Below the pieces are notes generated by a model. It did not search any database, was not told where the DNA came from, and was given only the letters and a program-made list of their open reading frames with translations. Below are positions 1-8,664 of a stretch of 64,000 nucleotides of DNA, piece by piece. A program made the position numbers and the translations under genes. The DNA is from G016234445 sp964438865. GTDB lineage: Bacteria; Chloroflexota; Dehalococcoidia; Tepidiformales; Tepidiformaceae. The stretch covers positions 1-64,000 of the forward strand of contig CAYTMI010000005.1 in NCBI GenBank assembly GCA_964438865.1, read 5' to 3'. Positions within the stretch are counted from its first letter, which is position 1. Each line of letters opens with the position of its first letter.

Positions 1-410
1 AGGATCATCAGGTCGGCCCACGAGATTTTCCGGCCATACTTCTGCTTGATCGGCCAGAGCAACCGGCGCGCCTTGTCGAGGTTCGCGTTGTCGGGCCAAC
101 TGTTGAGGGGCGCAAAGCGTTGTGTGCCGCGGGATCCGCCGCCGCGGCCGTCGCTGATGCGGTAGGTGCCCGCGCTGTGCCACGCCATCCGGATGAAGAG
201 CGGCCCATAGTGGCCGTAGTCGGCCGGCCACCAGTCCTGCGACGTCGTCATCACCTGCTCGATGTCCTTCTTCAGGGCATCCAGGTCGAGTGTCTTGAAC
301 TCCTCGGCGTAGTTGAACTCCTTGCCCATGGGGTCTGACAGGGGAGAGCCCTGGTGGAGAACCTTCAAGTTCAACTGGTTCGGCCACCAGTCCTGGTTCG
401 ACGTGGTCAT
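1..410 (-). CDS. katG: Catalase-peroxidase KatG, N-terminal part
   Basis: The frame opens at an ATG at 410, preceded by an AAGGAG ribosome site, and runs off the left edge of the window, so only about 136 residues are visible. The translation begins MTTSNQDWWPNQLNL and contains the distal haem-pocket signature RMAWHSAGTYR, with the catalytic Arg74, Trp77 and His78 of class I peroxidases. KatG is a haem enzyme that breaks down hydrogen peroxide by catalase and peroxidase reactions. The proximal His and the Met-Tyr-Trp adduct residues lie outside the window. Its presence suggests exposure to oxygen. Confidence 0.94.
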   Translation of the reverse strand, partial: MTTSNQDWWPNQLNLKVLHQGSPLSDPMGKEFNYAEEFKTLDLDALKKDIEQVMTTSQDWWPADYGHYGPLFIRMAWHSAGTYRISDGRGGGSRGTQRFAPLNSWPDNANLDKARRLLWPIKQKYGRKISWADLMI

Positions 411-517
411 TTCGTTTCTCCTTCTGGCCATTTGCTGAATGCGGCGCAACGCAATGCGAAACCTGGATTGACTCCCGGCCGGGCTCTCCCGTTCTCCGAG
501 GGGGTGAGCCCGCGTCC

Positions 518-625
518 TCAGCCACTCGCCGGTCGCAGACGGTCGATGCGCTTCAGCAGCGACGGGAACAGTTGCCGCGCAACCGCCACCTCCGCCATCT
601 GGAAGGCGTGCGCCGCGCATGCCAC
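518..625 (-). CDS. Possible small ORF between dnaN and katG
   Basis: A 35-codon frame with a GTG start lies in the otherwise empty 356-base gap between dnaN and katG. The translation, containing AEVAVARQLFPSLLKRI, is amphipathic and its codons are G/C-ending, but no ribosome site is evident. It may be a small protein or a gene remnant. Nothing else is recognisable in 411-766. Confidence 0.2.
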   Translation of the reverse strand: MACAAHAFQMAEVAVARQLFPSLLKRIDRLRPASG

Positions 626-766
626 ACCATTCTAGCGCCGGTCCGGGTGAGCTTCACCTGCAGGGTGGGGAGGGATCGGTGGGGTATGCACGTCCGCGGA
701 CGCCGGCAGCGAGGGAGGCCCCCGTGGTCGGCGACAGCGGTCAGTTGGATAGCAAGAAGCGTTTGG

Positions 767-1894
767 TTACCACTGGACGAACATTGGCATGACGACGTGC
801 ACGTAGTCCGTTTCGCCGACGGGGCGGAAGACGCCCTGGCTGCTCGGGCTGGTCATCTCCAGCGCGACTTCGCCGGAGAGCGCGGTCAGCACGTCCTGGA
901 GATACCGGCTGTTGAAGGCGATCTTCGATGCGTCGCCTTCGATCTTCGCGTCGATCTCGCCCTGGTTGTCGCCGATCTCGTCCGCCCGGGCGCTGATCGT
1001 CAGCTTCCCCGGCTCGCCGTTCCCCGGCGTCAGCTGCAATCGCACAATCCCGCTCCCGTCGCGGGCGAAGATCGCAGCGATCCGCGTCTCCCGCTTGAAC
1101 TCCTCCACGCTTACCGTCGCCTTCGTGTTGTAGTCCGCCGGGATCAGCTGGTTGTAGTTCGGGAACGTCCCCTGGATCAGCTGGGCCACCATCTCCGTGT
1201 CTCCCACCGCGAACAGCACCTGCGTCCGCTGGGGGTTCAGCCGCATCTCCACCGGTTCGCTGCTGTCGCCCACCAGCCGCGCCACTTCCCGCAGCGCGCG
1301 CGCCGGGATGATCACCTCCACCGTGTCGGAAGGCGCCGCCGGGAGCGTGATGTCGGAGACTGCTAGCCGGAAGCCATCGGCTGAAGCGAAGGTCAGGCGC
1401 GTGCCGTCCACTTTCACGTGGACCCCGGTCAGCACCGGCCGCGAATCGTCCGAAGCCGCCGCGAACTCGACCCGTTCGATCGTCTTGCGCAGCGCCTTCG
1501 GGTCGAGCACCAGGCTGACCCCCTCGCTGAACGAATGGATGCGCGGGAAATCCTCCGCGTCCATCGTGTGGATGCTCGATTCGTTGCGGGCGCACTCCAG
1601 CTTCAGTTGGCGGCCCCGTTCCGGGATCTCCAGGCTCACCGTTGCCGGCGGAAGCGACGAAACGAAGTCGCCGATCAGTCGCGAAGGCACGGTCGTCGCG
1701 CCATCTTCATCGATCTTCGCCCCGACCCATGTGCTGATCGAAATGTCGAGGTCGGTCGCGGCAAGCTTCAGCCGGCCCTTGTCGGTCATCAGCAGCACGT
1801 TTGCCGTGATGGGGAGCGTCGATCGCGTTGCGACGGCGCGGCCGACGATCGACAGGCCGCGCTGCAGGTTTTCCTGGAGCACCTGGACTTTCAC
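767..1894 (-). CDS. dnaN: DNA polymerase III beta subunit (sliding clamp)
   Basis: 375 residues, the usual clamp length, starting at GTG (MKVQVLQENLQRGLSIVG) after a GGGTGA ribosome site. DnaN forms a ring-shaped homodimer around DNA that tethers replicative polymerase and other clamp-binding proteins. The family signatures are visible: TRSTLPITANVLL near the N-terminus, the RLIGDFVSSLP region, EDFPRI at the domain 1/2 boundary, and the C-terminal YVHVVMPMF that contributes to the protein-binding pocket. It lies divergent from recF with a crotonase gene between them. dnaA is not in the window. Confidence 0.98.
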   Translation of the reverse strand: MKVQVLQENLQRGLSIVGRAVATRSTLPITANVLLMTDKGRLKLAATDLDISISTWVGAKIDEDGATTVPSRLIGDFVSSLPPATVSLEIPERGRQLKLECARNESSIHTMDAEDFPRIHSFSEGVSLVLDPKALRKTIERVEFAAASDDSRPVLTGVHVKVDGTRLTFASADGFRLAVSDITLPAAPSDTVEVIIPARALREVARLVGDSSEPVEMRLNPQRTQVLFAVGDTEMVAQLIQGTFPNYNQLIPADYNTKATVSVEEFKRETRIAAIFARDGSGIVRLQLTPGNGEPGKLTISARADEIGDNQGEIDAKIEGDASKIAFNSRYLQDVLTALSGEVALEMTSPSSQGVFRPVGETDYVHVVMPMFVQW

Positions 1895-1922
1895 GTGTTC
1901 ACCCGCCTAAGCCATTCGACGG

Positions 1923-1952
1923 ATTATAGGGGCCTGAGCCCCCGCCGGACAA
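1923..1952 (-). promoter_or_regulatory. Predicted dnaN promoter
   Basis: On the minus strand there is a perfect TATAAT -10 box (plus coordinates 1923-1928) and a TTGTCC -35-like box (1947-1952) with an 18-base spacer. The start site would fall near 1916, giving a leader of roughly 20 bases before the dnaN GTG. Confidence 0.6.
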
Positions 1953-1990
1953 GGCGACCGCGTAGGCGAGTGAACAATTGTCGCCCGCCG

Positions 1991-2830
1991 TCAGTCTCCG
2001 CGCGCCACTTCGCCGCTCAGTTCGGCCACCCGCAACTCGCCCGCGCGCGTCTGCCCCCCGAGTTCCATGAACCGCCGCATGTTGCGATGAGCCTCCGGGG
2101 TGCGCATCACCTCCTGGAACAGGTAAGCCTCTTCCAGCATCCCCGGCACGGGGTCCGGTTCGGCGAACCCCGCCGCCGCCTTCCCATTCCGCACCGCCAG
2201 CGCCGGGAACGACGCGATCCGTCGGGCCAGGCCATCAACGTAGGCGTCGAGTTCGGCCGCAGTCGCGAACGCCCGGTTCAGCCAGCCCCAGCGCTCCGCC
2301 GTCGCGGCGTCCAGGTCCACGCCGCCGAGGATCACTTCCAGCGCCCGGCCTCGACCAAGCAGCCGCGGCAGCCGCTGCGTGCCCGTGCCACCGGGGAGGA
2401 TCCCGATCGGGACCTCCATCTGGTTCATCACCGTCTTTCCCAGCAGCCCAAAGCGCATGTCGCAGGACGACGAAAGCTCCGACCCGCCGCCGCCTACCCG
2501 CCCCGCGATCTTGCAGATCGTCGCTTTCGGCATGTTGCGGAACGCCTGGCACATTTCGTGGAACGCGTTCAACTGGTTGCTCCGCTGGGCCGGCTGGTCG
2601 ATCGGCGACCGCAACAGCACCTCCACGTCGAAGTGGGCGATAAAGAAGTCCGGGTCCGCGCTCTGGAGCACGACCGCCAGGACGCTGTCGTCGGCCGCCA
2701 CTTCTGCCGCGAACCCGATCAGTTCCTGGTAAAGCGGCAGCGTCATCACGTTGACGGGCGGGTTGTCGATCGTCGCCCAGAGGGACGCCCCCTCGCGGGT
2801 GATGTGCAGGAGTCTGTAATCGTAGGCCAT
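1991..2830 (-). CDS. Enoyl-CoA hydratase/isomerase (crotonase) family protein
   Basis: 279 residues from the ATG at 2830, chosen because AAAGGAGAG stands just upstream; longer in-frame starts lack this. Crotonase-fold enzymes hydrate, isomerise or cleave acyl-CoA thioesters, stabilising the enolate with two backbone NH groups. The first oxyanion-hole region reads DNPPVNVM...DPDFFIAHFD and the second GRVGGGGSELSSSCDMRFG, matching the family GGG-x-EL pattern. The substrate cannot be assigned from sequence. It sits between dnaN and recF with no clear functional link to replication. Confidence 0.9.
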   Translation of the reverse strand: MAYDYRLLHITREGASLWATIDNPPVNVMTLPLYQELIGFAAEVAADDSVLAVVLQSADPDFFIAHFDVEVLLRSPIDQPAQRSNQLNAFHEMCQAFRNMPKATICKIAGRVGGGGSELSSSCDMRFGLLGKTVMNQMEVPIGILPGGTGTQRLPRLLGRGRALEVILGGVDLDAATAERWGWLNRAFATAAELDAYVDGLARRIASFPALAVRNGKAAAGFAEPDPVPGMLEEAYLFQEVMRTPEAHRNMRRFMELGGQTRAGELRVAELSGEVARGD

Positions 2831-2920
2831 TGCGTTCCTCTCCTTTGGGGCGAATCCAGGCGCGGCGCCCGCGGTTGCGGGACGGCCCAAGGGGAAAATT
2901 ACCACATCAGCGGAAAAACT

Positions 2921-2951
2921 TTGCCCGGTGCTAACGAAAAGGGTTTATAAT
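2921..2951 (+). promoter_or_regulatory. Predicted recF promoter with very short leader
   Basis: TATAAT (2946-2951) is a perfect -10 box; TTGCCC (2921-2926) is a weak -35 at 19 bases. The GTG of recF begins only 11 bases after the -10 box, so the transcript would have almost no 5' leader. Confidence 0.55.
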
Positions 2952-2962
2952 CGATAGTTGCC

Positions 2963-4132
2963 GTGTTCATCTTCTCCCTGCAGATGGCGAACTACCGCAA
3001 CTATGCGCGCGTCGGGCTGAAGCTCGATCGTGGCCTGAACCTGTTCGTCGGCGACAACGCCCAGGGCAAGAGCAACCTCCTCGAAGCCATCTATCTGCTC
3101 TCCACCATGCGTTCGAGCCGCGCCAGCACCGATGCCGACCTCGTCCGCCGCGACATCCTGAACTCTGAATTCCCCGTCGCCCGCCTCGCCTGCGAAGTCG
3201 ACCGTTCCGCCGGGCACCTCCAGCTCGAAGTCGCCATCGTCGGGCGGACCACCGACCCCAGCCACCGCGCCGGCAAGCGCGTCCGCGTCAACGGCATCGA
3301 TAAGCGCGCCTCCGAAGCCGTGGGCCAACTCGCCGCCGTCCTCTTCACCACCCTCGACATCGAAATCGTCGCCGGCCCCCCGCTCCTCCGCCGCCGCTAC
3401 CTGGACATGGCGATTTCCCAGGTCGACCGCGGTTACCTCCGGGCGATGCAGCGCTACGCCAAGGTCCTGCCCCAGCGCAACAGCCTCCTCAAGCGCATCC
3501 AGAACCGCGAAGCAGCCCCCACCGAACTCAACTTCTGGGACCAGGAACTCGCCCACGCCGGCGGGATCATCATGCAGGCCCGCGCCGAAGCCCTCGGCCA
3601 TCTCGTCCCCCAGGCCGCATTCCAGATGGACCGCCTCAGCGACGGCATGGAGACGCTCGAAATCACCTACAAGCCCGCCATCGGTCACCTCGATGACCTC
3701 GACTGCCCCATCGACGACACCGAGTGGACGGCGAGAATGCTCAAGGCGCTCACCACCCTCCGTGGCCGCGAGATCGGCGCCGGCGCAACCCTCGTCGGCC
3801 CCCATCGCGACGACATCCTCGTCGAAATCGATGGCATGCCCGCTGACTCCTTCGCCTCCCGCGCCCAGCAGCGCACCGCCGCCCTCTCCATGCGTCTGGC
3901 CGAAGCCAGCTACCTCCGCAAGGCCCTTGGCGACGACCCCGTCGTCCTCCTCGACGACGTCCTCAGCGAACTCGATGCCCGCCGCCGCCGCGGGGTGCTC
4001 GAATTCTTCGATAGCTTCCAGCAGACCATCGTCACCACCGCCGAACCCGACCGCGTCCGTGAGGTTATGACCCGCGCTTCCGGCCGGTTCGTTGTCGCTG
4101 CAGGCACCATCACCCGCTTCGAAGGGGAATAG
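2963..4132 (+). CDS. recF: DNA replication and repair protein RecF
   Basis: 389 residues. RecF is an SMC-like ATPase that helps load RecA at single-strand gaps through RecOR. The Walker A motif GDNAQGKS is at residues 30-37 and the signature/Walker B region DPVVLLDDVLSELDARRR is near the C-terminus. The GTG start is favoured because the RecF fold begins just before the NYRNY motif (here ANYRNYARV). Its 3' end overlaps the downstream membrane protease gene if that gene starts at 4092. Confidence 0.97.
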   Translation: MFIFSLQMANYRNYARVGLKLDRGLNLFVGDNAQGKSNLLEAIYLLSTMRSSRASTDADLVRRDILNSEFPVARLACEVDRSAGHLQLEVAIVGRTTDPSHRAGKRVRVNGIDKRASEAVGQLAAVLFTTLDIEIVAGPPLLRRRYLDMAISQVDRGYLRAMQRYAKVLPQRNSLLKRIQNREAAPTELNFWDQELAHAGGIIMQARAEALGHLVPQAAFQMDRLSDGMETLEITYKPAIGHLDDLDCPIDDTEWTARMLKALTTLRGREIGAGATLVGPHRDDILVEIDGMPADSFASRAQQRTAALSMRLAEASYLRKALGDDPVVLLDDVLSELDARRRRGVLEFFDSFQQTIVTTAEPDRVREVMTRASGRFVVAAGTITRFEGE

Positions 4133-5354
4133 TCCCATCGGCCGTCGCCGCAGCACCGTAGCCGGGTTCGCGGTCGTCGTTGGCGCCGTCGCCTTTCTCA
4201 ACGGGCTGGCGGCACTTCTCCTTCTCGCCGATCTCTCAGACGACCCCCAGCGCAAGCTCTTCGACATCAACGTTGCCCTCGGCACCGCGATCGTCACCCT
4301 CAGCCTGGGCGGTCTCCTTGTCTACCACGCAGCCTCCGCGCTCGGCGGCGTCGGCTCCACAGCGATGCCCCTCCGGGTGCCGTGGGCGCTGCTCGCCGTC
4401 TTCCCCGCCCTCATCGCCATCGGCCAATTCCAGGTCGACCATCCCGATCGCCTGCCATGGCTCTTCCCGGTCGTCAACGTCGCCATCGTCAGCATCCCGT
4501 CGGTGCTGGTGGCCGCGATCGTCGCCCGGCGCTATGCCCACTTCAACCGTTTCGCCTGGCCCGTCAGCTGGCGCGAATCGCTCACCGGCTTCATCTACGG
4601 TGCGGTCGGCGCAACCACCGTCGCCGCCATCCTCAACACCATCTACTTCGTCGTCCTCGGCGCGGTACTTATCCACCAGGCTGGCGACGGTGACGCCTTC
4701 AGCCTGGTCGACAACCTCCCCACCCTGCCTCGCGGTTGGGGCCTCTTCTACGACATCTCCGTGCTCTCCGTCTTCGCACCCCTGAACGAAGAGGCGTGGA
4801 AGGGCTTCATCGTCGCCCTCTTTTTCTTTCGCAGGGGCTCGGCCGGGCGCTGCTTCCTCTGGGGCACACTCGCCGGCGCCGGGTTCAACCTCCTCGAAAC
4901 CTTCCAGAACAGCCTCAGCCTCGTCCACCCGGAGGTCGTGAGCGAACAGACCCTCGGCAGCCGCTGGTGGCTGTTCGCGCTCGCCCGCGCCGGTACAGGC
5001 GTCATGCATCCGCTCGCCACCGGCCTTGCCGCGCTCGGCATGTTCGGCCTGTTGCGAAGGAAGCCGCGCTACCTCCTTGGCTACCCCGCCGGCGTCCTCC
5101 TCCATGGCTCCTGGAACTTCATGGTCTACGTGAACGCCGGCGACGCCTTCTTCAGCCAGGCCGGTCCCGACTCCCGCGCACTCGATATCCTCAGCGTGAC
5201 CGCCCTCGCCGCCATCTTCCTGATGTCGGTGACGCTCCTCTGGGAACTCCCCCGGCGCATCCTCGATAACGCCCCGGCGCCGCTCTACCGCCTCATCGGC
5301 ATGGTCCCGGCGGACAATGCGGGTGCCCGCGAGCCCCGCTCCTCACTCTTCTGA
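4092..5354 (+). CDS. PrsW-family intramembrane protease
   Basis: About 420 residues with eight or more hydrophobic segments. The PrsW signatures are all visible: an EExxK motif (NEEAWKGF, near residue 232), a following GAGFNLLET segment, HPLATGLAALG, and a C-terminal HGSWNF. PrsW proteins are membrane-embedded proteases related to the CAAX-protease/APH-1 superfamily; the classic member cleaves an anti-sigma factor. The TTG start at 4092 overlaps recF by 41 bases and is uncertain; no better start precedes the first membrane helix. The substrate is unknown. Confidence 0.8.
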   Translation: MSLQAPSPASKGNSPIGRRRSTVAGFAVVVGAVAFLNGLAALLLLADLSDDPQRKLFDINVALGTAIVTLSLGGLLVYHAASALGGVGSTAMPLRVPWALLAVFPALIAIGQFQVDHPDRLPWLFPVVNVAIVSIPSVLVAAIVARRYAHFNRFAWPVSWRESLTGFIYGAVGATTVAAILNTIYFVVLGAVLIHQAGDGDAFSLVDNLPTLPRGWGLFYDISVLSVFAPLNEEAWKGFIVALFFFRRGSAGRCFLWGTLAGAGFNLLETFQNSLSLVHPEVVSEQTLGSRWWLFALARAGTGVMHPLATGLAALGMFGLLRRKPRYLLGYPAGVLLHGSWNFMVYVNAGDAFFSQAGPDSRALDILSVTALAAIFLMSVTLLWELPRRILDNAPAPLYRLIGMVPADNAGAREPRSSLF

Positions 5355-5444
5355 CTTCTTTACCTTTGCCGCGGCACCTCGCGCCCCATCCCCGCCATAT
5401 CTCCTTCGAACGGGCCACGAAACGCCCCGCCGGAGGCACTCACC

Positions 5445-5768
5445 ATGCGCAGCACCCTCAACTTCCCCAGCCGCGGATTCGTCATCGAAACCACAGGCCT
5501 GCCCATCGGCTTCCTTGGGTCGCTCGAACGAAGGGGCCTCGCGGGACTCACCGCAGAGACCGTCGATGGCTTCTACATCGAGCCGCGCACCGACCTCGGC
5601 GCCATCATCGCGGCGGTCGAAGCCGCCGGGATCGCAGTCGAGGCTTTCCGGGCAGCTGGCACCCCGGCCAGTTGGCATGCCGGCGCCCGACCCTCCGCCC
5701 TCACCGCCGAACGGCTGCGAAACCACCGCTCAGCCACCTGGCTGCCGACCTACCCGCCCGCCTGTTGA
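5445..5768 (+). CDS. Small conserved-looking hypothetical protein
   Basis: 107 residues from an ATG with a GGAGG ribosome site. It begins MRSTLNFPSRGFVIETTG and has no membrane segment or signal peptide. Codons are G/C-ending throughout, as in genuine genes nearby, supporting translation. The C-terminal third is basic and Pro/Arg-rich. No family is recognised. It ends 16 bases before the end of the convergent cyclic-nucleotide-binding gene. Confidence 0.6.
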   Translation: MRSTLNFPSRGFVIETTGLPIGFLGSLERRGLAGLTAETVDGFYIEPRTDLGAIIAAVEAAGIAVEAFRAAGTPASWHAGARPSALTAERLRNHRSATWLPTYPPAC

Positions 5769-5784
5769 TCCGCGGGCCGGGACG

Positions 5785-6216
5785 TCAGTCGTTCGCGAGG
5801 CGCTCGTCGAGTGCGCGGACCCGGCGGCTCATCAGCGTCAGCAGTTCCATCGCCAGGTCGGGGCTTGCCCGCACTTCCGCGGCGAAGTCCCAGCGCGAAA
5901 GCGCCAGGCACTTCGTTGCCACCGTCGCGCGGACCGTGGCGCTCCGCCGGTGATTGTCCAGCAGCGCCATCTCGCCGAAGAACTCGCCTGCCTTGAGCGT
6001 CCCGAGCGCCTTCTCCGGATCGCCCGCGACCACCGCGACTTCGCCTTCGGTGATCATGAAGAAGCCGACGCCCTCTTCGCCTTCCTTCACCACGGCCTCG
6101 CCGGGCTTGAAGTTCCGTTCGCGGACAACCCGGGCAAGCCGTTCGAGGCTCTTCTGGGGGACATCCTTGAAGAGGGGGACGCGGGAAAGGGTGGAAACCA
6201 GATTGTTGTCAGCCAT
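5785..6216 (-). CDS. Cyclic-nucleotide-binding domain protein
   Basis: 143 residues from the ATG at 6216, which has CAGGAG upstream. Almost the whole protein is one CRP-type cNMP-binding domain: LFKDVPQKSLERLARVV, the beta-roll FKPGEAVVKEGEEG, and the phosphate-binding cassette GEFFGEMALLDNHRRSATV with its conserved Glu and Arg. There is no C-terminal DNA-binding helix-turn-helix, so it is probably not a CRP-like transcription factor. It may be a stand-alone nucleotide sensor that acts through a partner. Confidence 0.9.
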   Translation of the reverse strand: MADNNLVSTLSRVPLFKDVPQKSLERLARVVRERNFKPGEAVVKEGEEGVGFFMITEGEVAVVAGDPEKALGTLKAGEFFGEMALLDNHRRSATVRATVATKCLALSRWDFAAEVRASPDLAMELLTLMSRRVRALDERLAND

Positions 6217-6330
6217 CGTGTGCTCCTGGCGGTCTCGTTCGCATTCGAAGTAGGCGGATTCTAGGCGCGTCCCCCATCCGTTACAAGCGTCCCCCCCGAA
6301 CTCCCCTCGATCCAGGGGCCAGCGGCCCCG

Positions 6331-6488
6331 GTAGCCGCGCCCCACCGTGGGCGCACCTGCTGTCACCACTCCCTCGCGTCAGCCTCGACCCCATCCCCCG
6401 ATTCCCCCATCCGTAGCCCGACTTCCAGGGAGGGCAGTCCCCCCTCCAGCCCCGGCCCCATCCGTACCGCGACCGGAAGGAAGCGGCG
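6331..6488. repeat. Cluster of dispersed repeats A, B and C
   Basis: This part of the 466-base gap before amt holds three repeats: family A hairpin (6331-6355; stem GCGCCC/GGGCGC, loop CACCGT), family B (6407-6440; core CCATCCGTAGCCCGACT) and family C (6458-6488; core CCATCCGTACCGCGACC). The same families recur in gaps across the window. The remainder of the gap is C-rich with no convincing ORF. Confidence 0.7.
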
Positions 6489-6682
6489 CCGTTCCGCGGT
6501 AGCCCCAGCCCCGTCCCCCACCTGTCTCCCAACACCCCCCGCCCGAAACACCTTCGTAATCTGACCGAAACCGCCCCGAAACACGCCCGAAACTGACCGG
6601 AAACCACCCCCGTCTAGCCTTCATCTCAAGGCCCGGCGGCATTGCCACCGGTCGCTACTTCATAGGTTTTCGAGGGGGACCC

Positions 6683-8116
6683 ATGCAAATCGATACCGGG
6701 AACACCGCGTGGATGTTGGCCGCTTCCGCGCTCGTGCTCTTCATGACACCGGGGCTCGGCTTCTTCTACGGCGGCCTGACCCGGAACAAGAACGTGCTCG
6801 GCACCATCATGCAGTCGTTCATCACCACCGGCGTCGTCGCCATTATCTGGGTGACCGTCGGCTATTCGCTGGCGTTCGGCCCCGACTCCGGATGGGGCCT
6901 CATCGGCAACTTCGACTTCGTTGGCCTCAAAGACGTGGGCGCCATACCGGGTGGCCCCAACGCCGCCTTCGACGCCGACGGCAACCTGGTGGCGGGCGCC
7001 ATCTACGGATTCGGCATTCCGCATCTGCTTTTCATGAGCTTCCAGATGATGTTCGCAATCATCACGCCCGCCCTGATTGCCGGCGCATTCGCCGAACGGG
7101 CGAAGTTCGGGCCATTCCTGATCTTCACCGCCCTCTGGTCGCTGCTCGTCTACGTGCCGGTGGCCCACTGGGTGTTCGCCTATGACGGCTGGCTGAGCGC
7201 GTTCGCGACAAAGACTGACCCTAACACGGGCCTGTCACTCCCGATCGGCCTCAACTCGCTCGACTTCGCCGGCGGCCTCGCCATCCACGTCAACGCGGGG
7301 GTTGCCGCCATCGCCGCCGTGCTCGTCTTCGGCAAGCGCAAGGGCTACGGCAAGGAGCCGATGGAGCCGCACGACATCACGATGGTCGTCCTGGGCGCGG
7401 CCATCCTCTGGTTCGGCTGGTTTGGCTTCAACGCAGGCAGCGCGGGCGGCGCCACGGGCCAGGCTGTCTACGCCTTCACGAACACCGCCATCGCAGCCGC
7501 CGTTGCCGGCCTCACATGGACGCTCATCTCCTGGAAGATGACGGGCAAGCCGAGCGTAGTCGGCGCCGCTGCGGGCGCGGTCGCCGGTCTGGTCGCGATC
7601 ACCCCAGCGTCCGGCTACGTCGAGCCCATGTCCGCCATCGCCATCGGCGTCGGCGCTGGCGTCTTCTGCTTCCTCGCCGTTCGGCTCCGCTCGAAGCTCG
7701 GCTTCGATGATTCGCTCGACGTGGTCGGTGTCCACGGTGTCGGCGGCGCCTGGGGCGCACTCTCCACCGGCATCTTCGCGGTCGCCGCCGTCAGTGGCCT
7801 TCCATACGCCGACGGCGTTATCGAGGGTGAGTGGGCCCGCCTTGGCGACGCCGCCATTGGCGTCGCCGCCATCGGGGCGTACTCCTTCATCGTCACCTTC
7901 ATCATCCTCAAGGTCCTCGACCTCACAATGGGCATCCGCGTCAGCGAGGACGAGGAAGACCTCGGCCTCGACATGACCCAGCACGGTGAGCGCGGCTACA
8001 CCTCGGACGAATCCGGCGTCGCCCTGACGCCCGGCCCGGTGATGGATGCGCCGCCAGCGGTTTACACCGCGGCCAGGCGCCCGGCCACCACCGCGCCCTC
8101 GGGCGGCGGCCAGTAG
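6683..8116 (+). CDS. amt: Ammonium transporter (Amt family)
   Basis: 477 residues with about eleven membrane helices, starting at ATG after a purine-rich GAGGGGGA. Amt trimers conduct ammonium/ammonia across the membrane. Signatures include TPGLGFFYGGLTRNKN near the N-terminus, DFAGGLAIHVNAG with a pore histidine, and DVVGVHGVGGAWGALSTG with the second. The cytoplasmic C-terminal tail (SEDEEDLGLDMTQHGERGY) is the part that relays gating and meets PII. The next gene is glnB, the usual amtB-PII pairing. Confidence 0.97.
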   Translation: MQIDTGNTAWMLAASALVLFMTPGLGFFYGGLTRNKNVLGTIMQSFITTGVVAIIWVTVGYSLAFGPDSGWGLIGNFDFVGLKDVGAIPGGPNAAFDADGNLVAGAIYGFGIPHLLFMSFQMMFAIITPALIAGAFAERAKFGPFLIFTALWSLLVYVPVAHWVFAYDGWLSAFATKTDPNTGLSLPIGLNSLDFAGGLAIHVNAGVAAIAAVLVFGKRKGYGKEPMEPHDITMVVLGAAILWFGWFGFNAGSAGGATGQAVYAFTNTAIAAAVAGLTWTLISWKMTGKPSVVGAAAGAVAGLVAITPASGYVEPMSAIAIGVGAGVFCFLAVRLRSKLGFDDSLDVVGVHGVGGAWGALSTGIFAVAAVSGLPYADGVIEGEWARLGDAAIGVAAIGAYSFIVTFIILKVLDLTMGIRVSEDEEDLGLDMTQHGERGYTSDESGVALTPGPVMDAPPAVYTAARRPATTAPSGGGQ

Positions 8117-8128
8117 CGAACCTTACGA

Positions 8129-8167
8129 GCGGTGGCCCCAAGGGGAGATTCCCGTTGGGCCCACCGC
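8129..8167 (+). other. Large hairpin between amt and glnB
   Basis: GCGGTGG near 8129 pairs with CCACCGC ending at 8167, and inner bases CCCCAA/TTGGG extend the stem. No T-run follows, so it is not a standard terminator. It may stabilise or process the amt-glnB transcript. Confidence 0.45.
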
Positions 8168-8220
8168 GGCACCAGTTCCCGGCGCGACCGCCCGGAACCC
8201 ATCAGAGACTGGGGTACAGC

Positions 8221-8562
8221 GTGAAGAAAATCGAGGCCATCATCCGGCCGGACAAAGTCAACGACGTCAAGCAGGCGCTCGACGACATCGGCATCCACGG
8301 GATGAACTTCACCCAGGTGACCGGCCGGGGCGCGCAGCGCGGCATCGTCCACCAGGGCCGCGGCGGAGAAACGGTCACAGTCGACCTGCTCCCGAAGGTG
8401 AAGCTCGAAGTCGTCGTCGCCAACCAGGCGGTCGAACGCGCGATCGACGCCATCATCGGCGCCGCCCGCACCGGCAACATCGGCGATGGCAAGATCTTCG
8501 TCATCCCGGTGGAAGAAGCGGTCCGGGTTCGCACCGGCGAACGGGGTGACGTGGCGGTCTGA
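8221..8562 (+). CDS. glnB: Nitrogen regulatory protein PII with atypical T-loop
   Basis: 113 residues from the GTG at 8221, where the translation becomes the canonical PII start KKIEAIIRPDK. PII trimers bind ATP/ADP and 2-oxoglutarate and control Amt, glutamine synthetase and other partners. The B-loop TGNIGDGKIFV and C-loop RVRTGE are intact, as is LPKVKLEVVV. In the T-loop the uridylylated Tyr51 is Thr and the cyanobacterial Ser49 is Gly, so neither known modification site exists. It is probably regulated by ligands only (inference). Confidence 0.95.
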   Translation: MKKIEAIIRPDKVNDVKQALDDIGIHGMNFTQVTGRGAQRGIVHQGRGGETVTVDLLPKVKLEVVVANQAVERAIDAIIGAARTGNIGDGKIFVIPVEEAVRVRTGERGDVAV

Positions 8563-8588
8563 CGGCCGCCTGCGTCATAGAACCGGGG

Positions 8589-8616
8589 GGCCCGTGCCAG
8601 CCCAGGCGCGGGCCTT
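8589..8616 (+). terminator. Possible terminator after glnB
   Basis: GGCCCGTGCC and GGCGCGGGCC form a 10-base stem with one mismatch around a 6-base loop, followed by TTCC. The T-run is weak. Confidence 0.4.
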
Positions 8617-8652
8617 CCACGTTCCGGGAGGCGAAGCCTCAAGCGCGCGTGG

Positions 8653-8658
8653 TAACGT
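8653..8658 (+). promoter_or_regulatory. Candidate -10 box for a leaderless transporter mRNA
   Basis: TAACGT ends six bases before the ATG at 8665. No -35 box or ribosome site is visible, which fits a leaderless transcript. Confidence 0.35.
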
Positions 8659-8664
8659 CCCTCG

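Noticed and set aside
1418..2950. 510-codon open frame over dnaN and the crotonase gene
   Set aside because: Spans two real genes on the other strand, Arg/Pro/His-rich, no start site evidence.
4669..4677. A DnaA-box-like TTATCCACC
   Set aside because: A single imperfect box inside the PrsW-family gene; no cluster or AT-rich segment, so no origin is supported despite dnaN and recF nearby.
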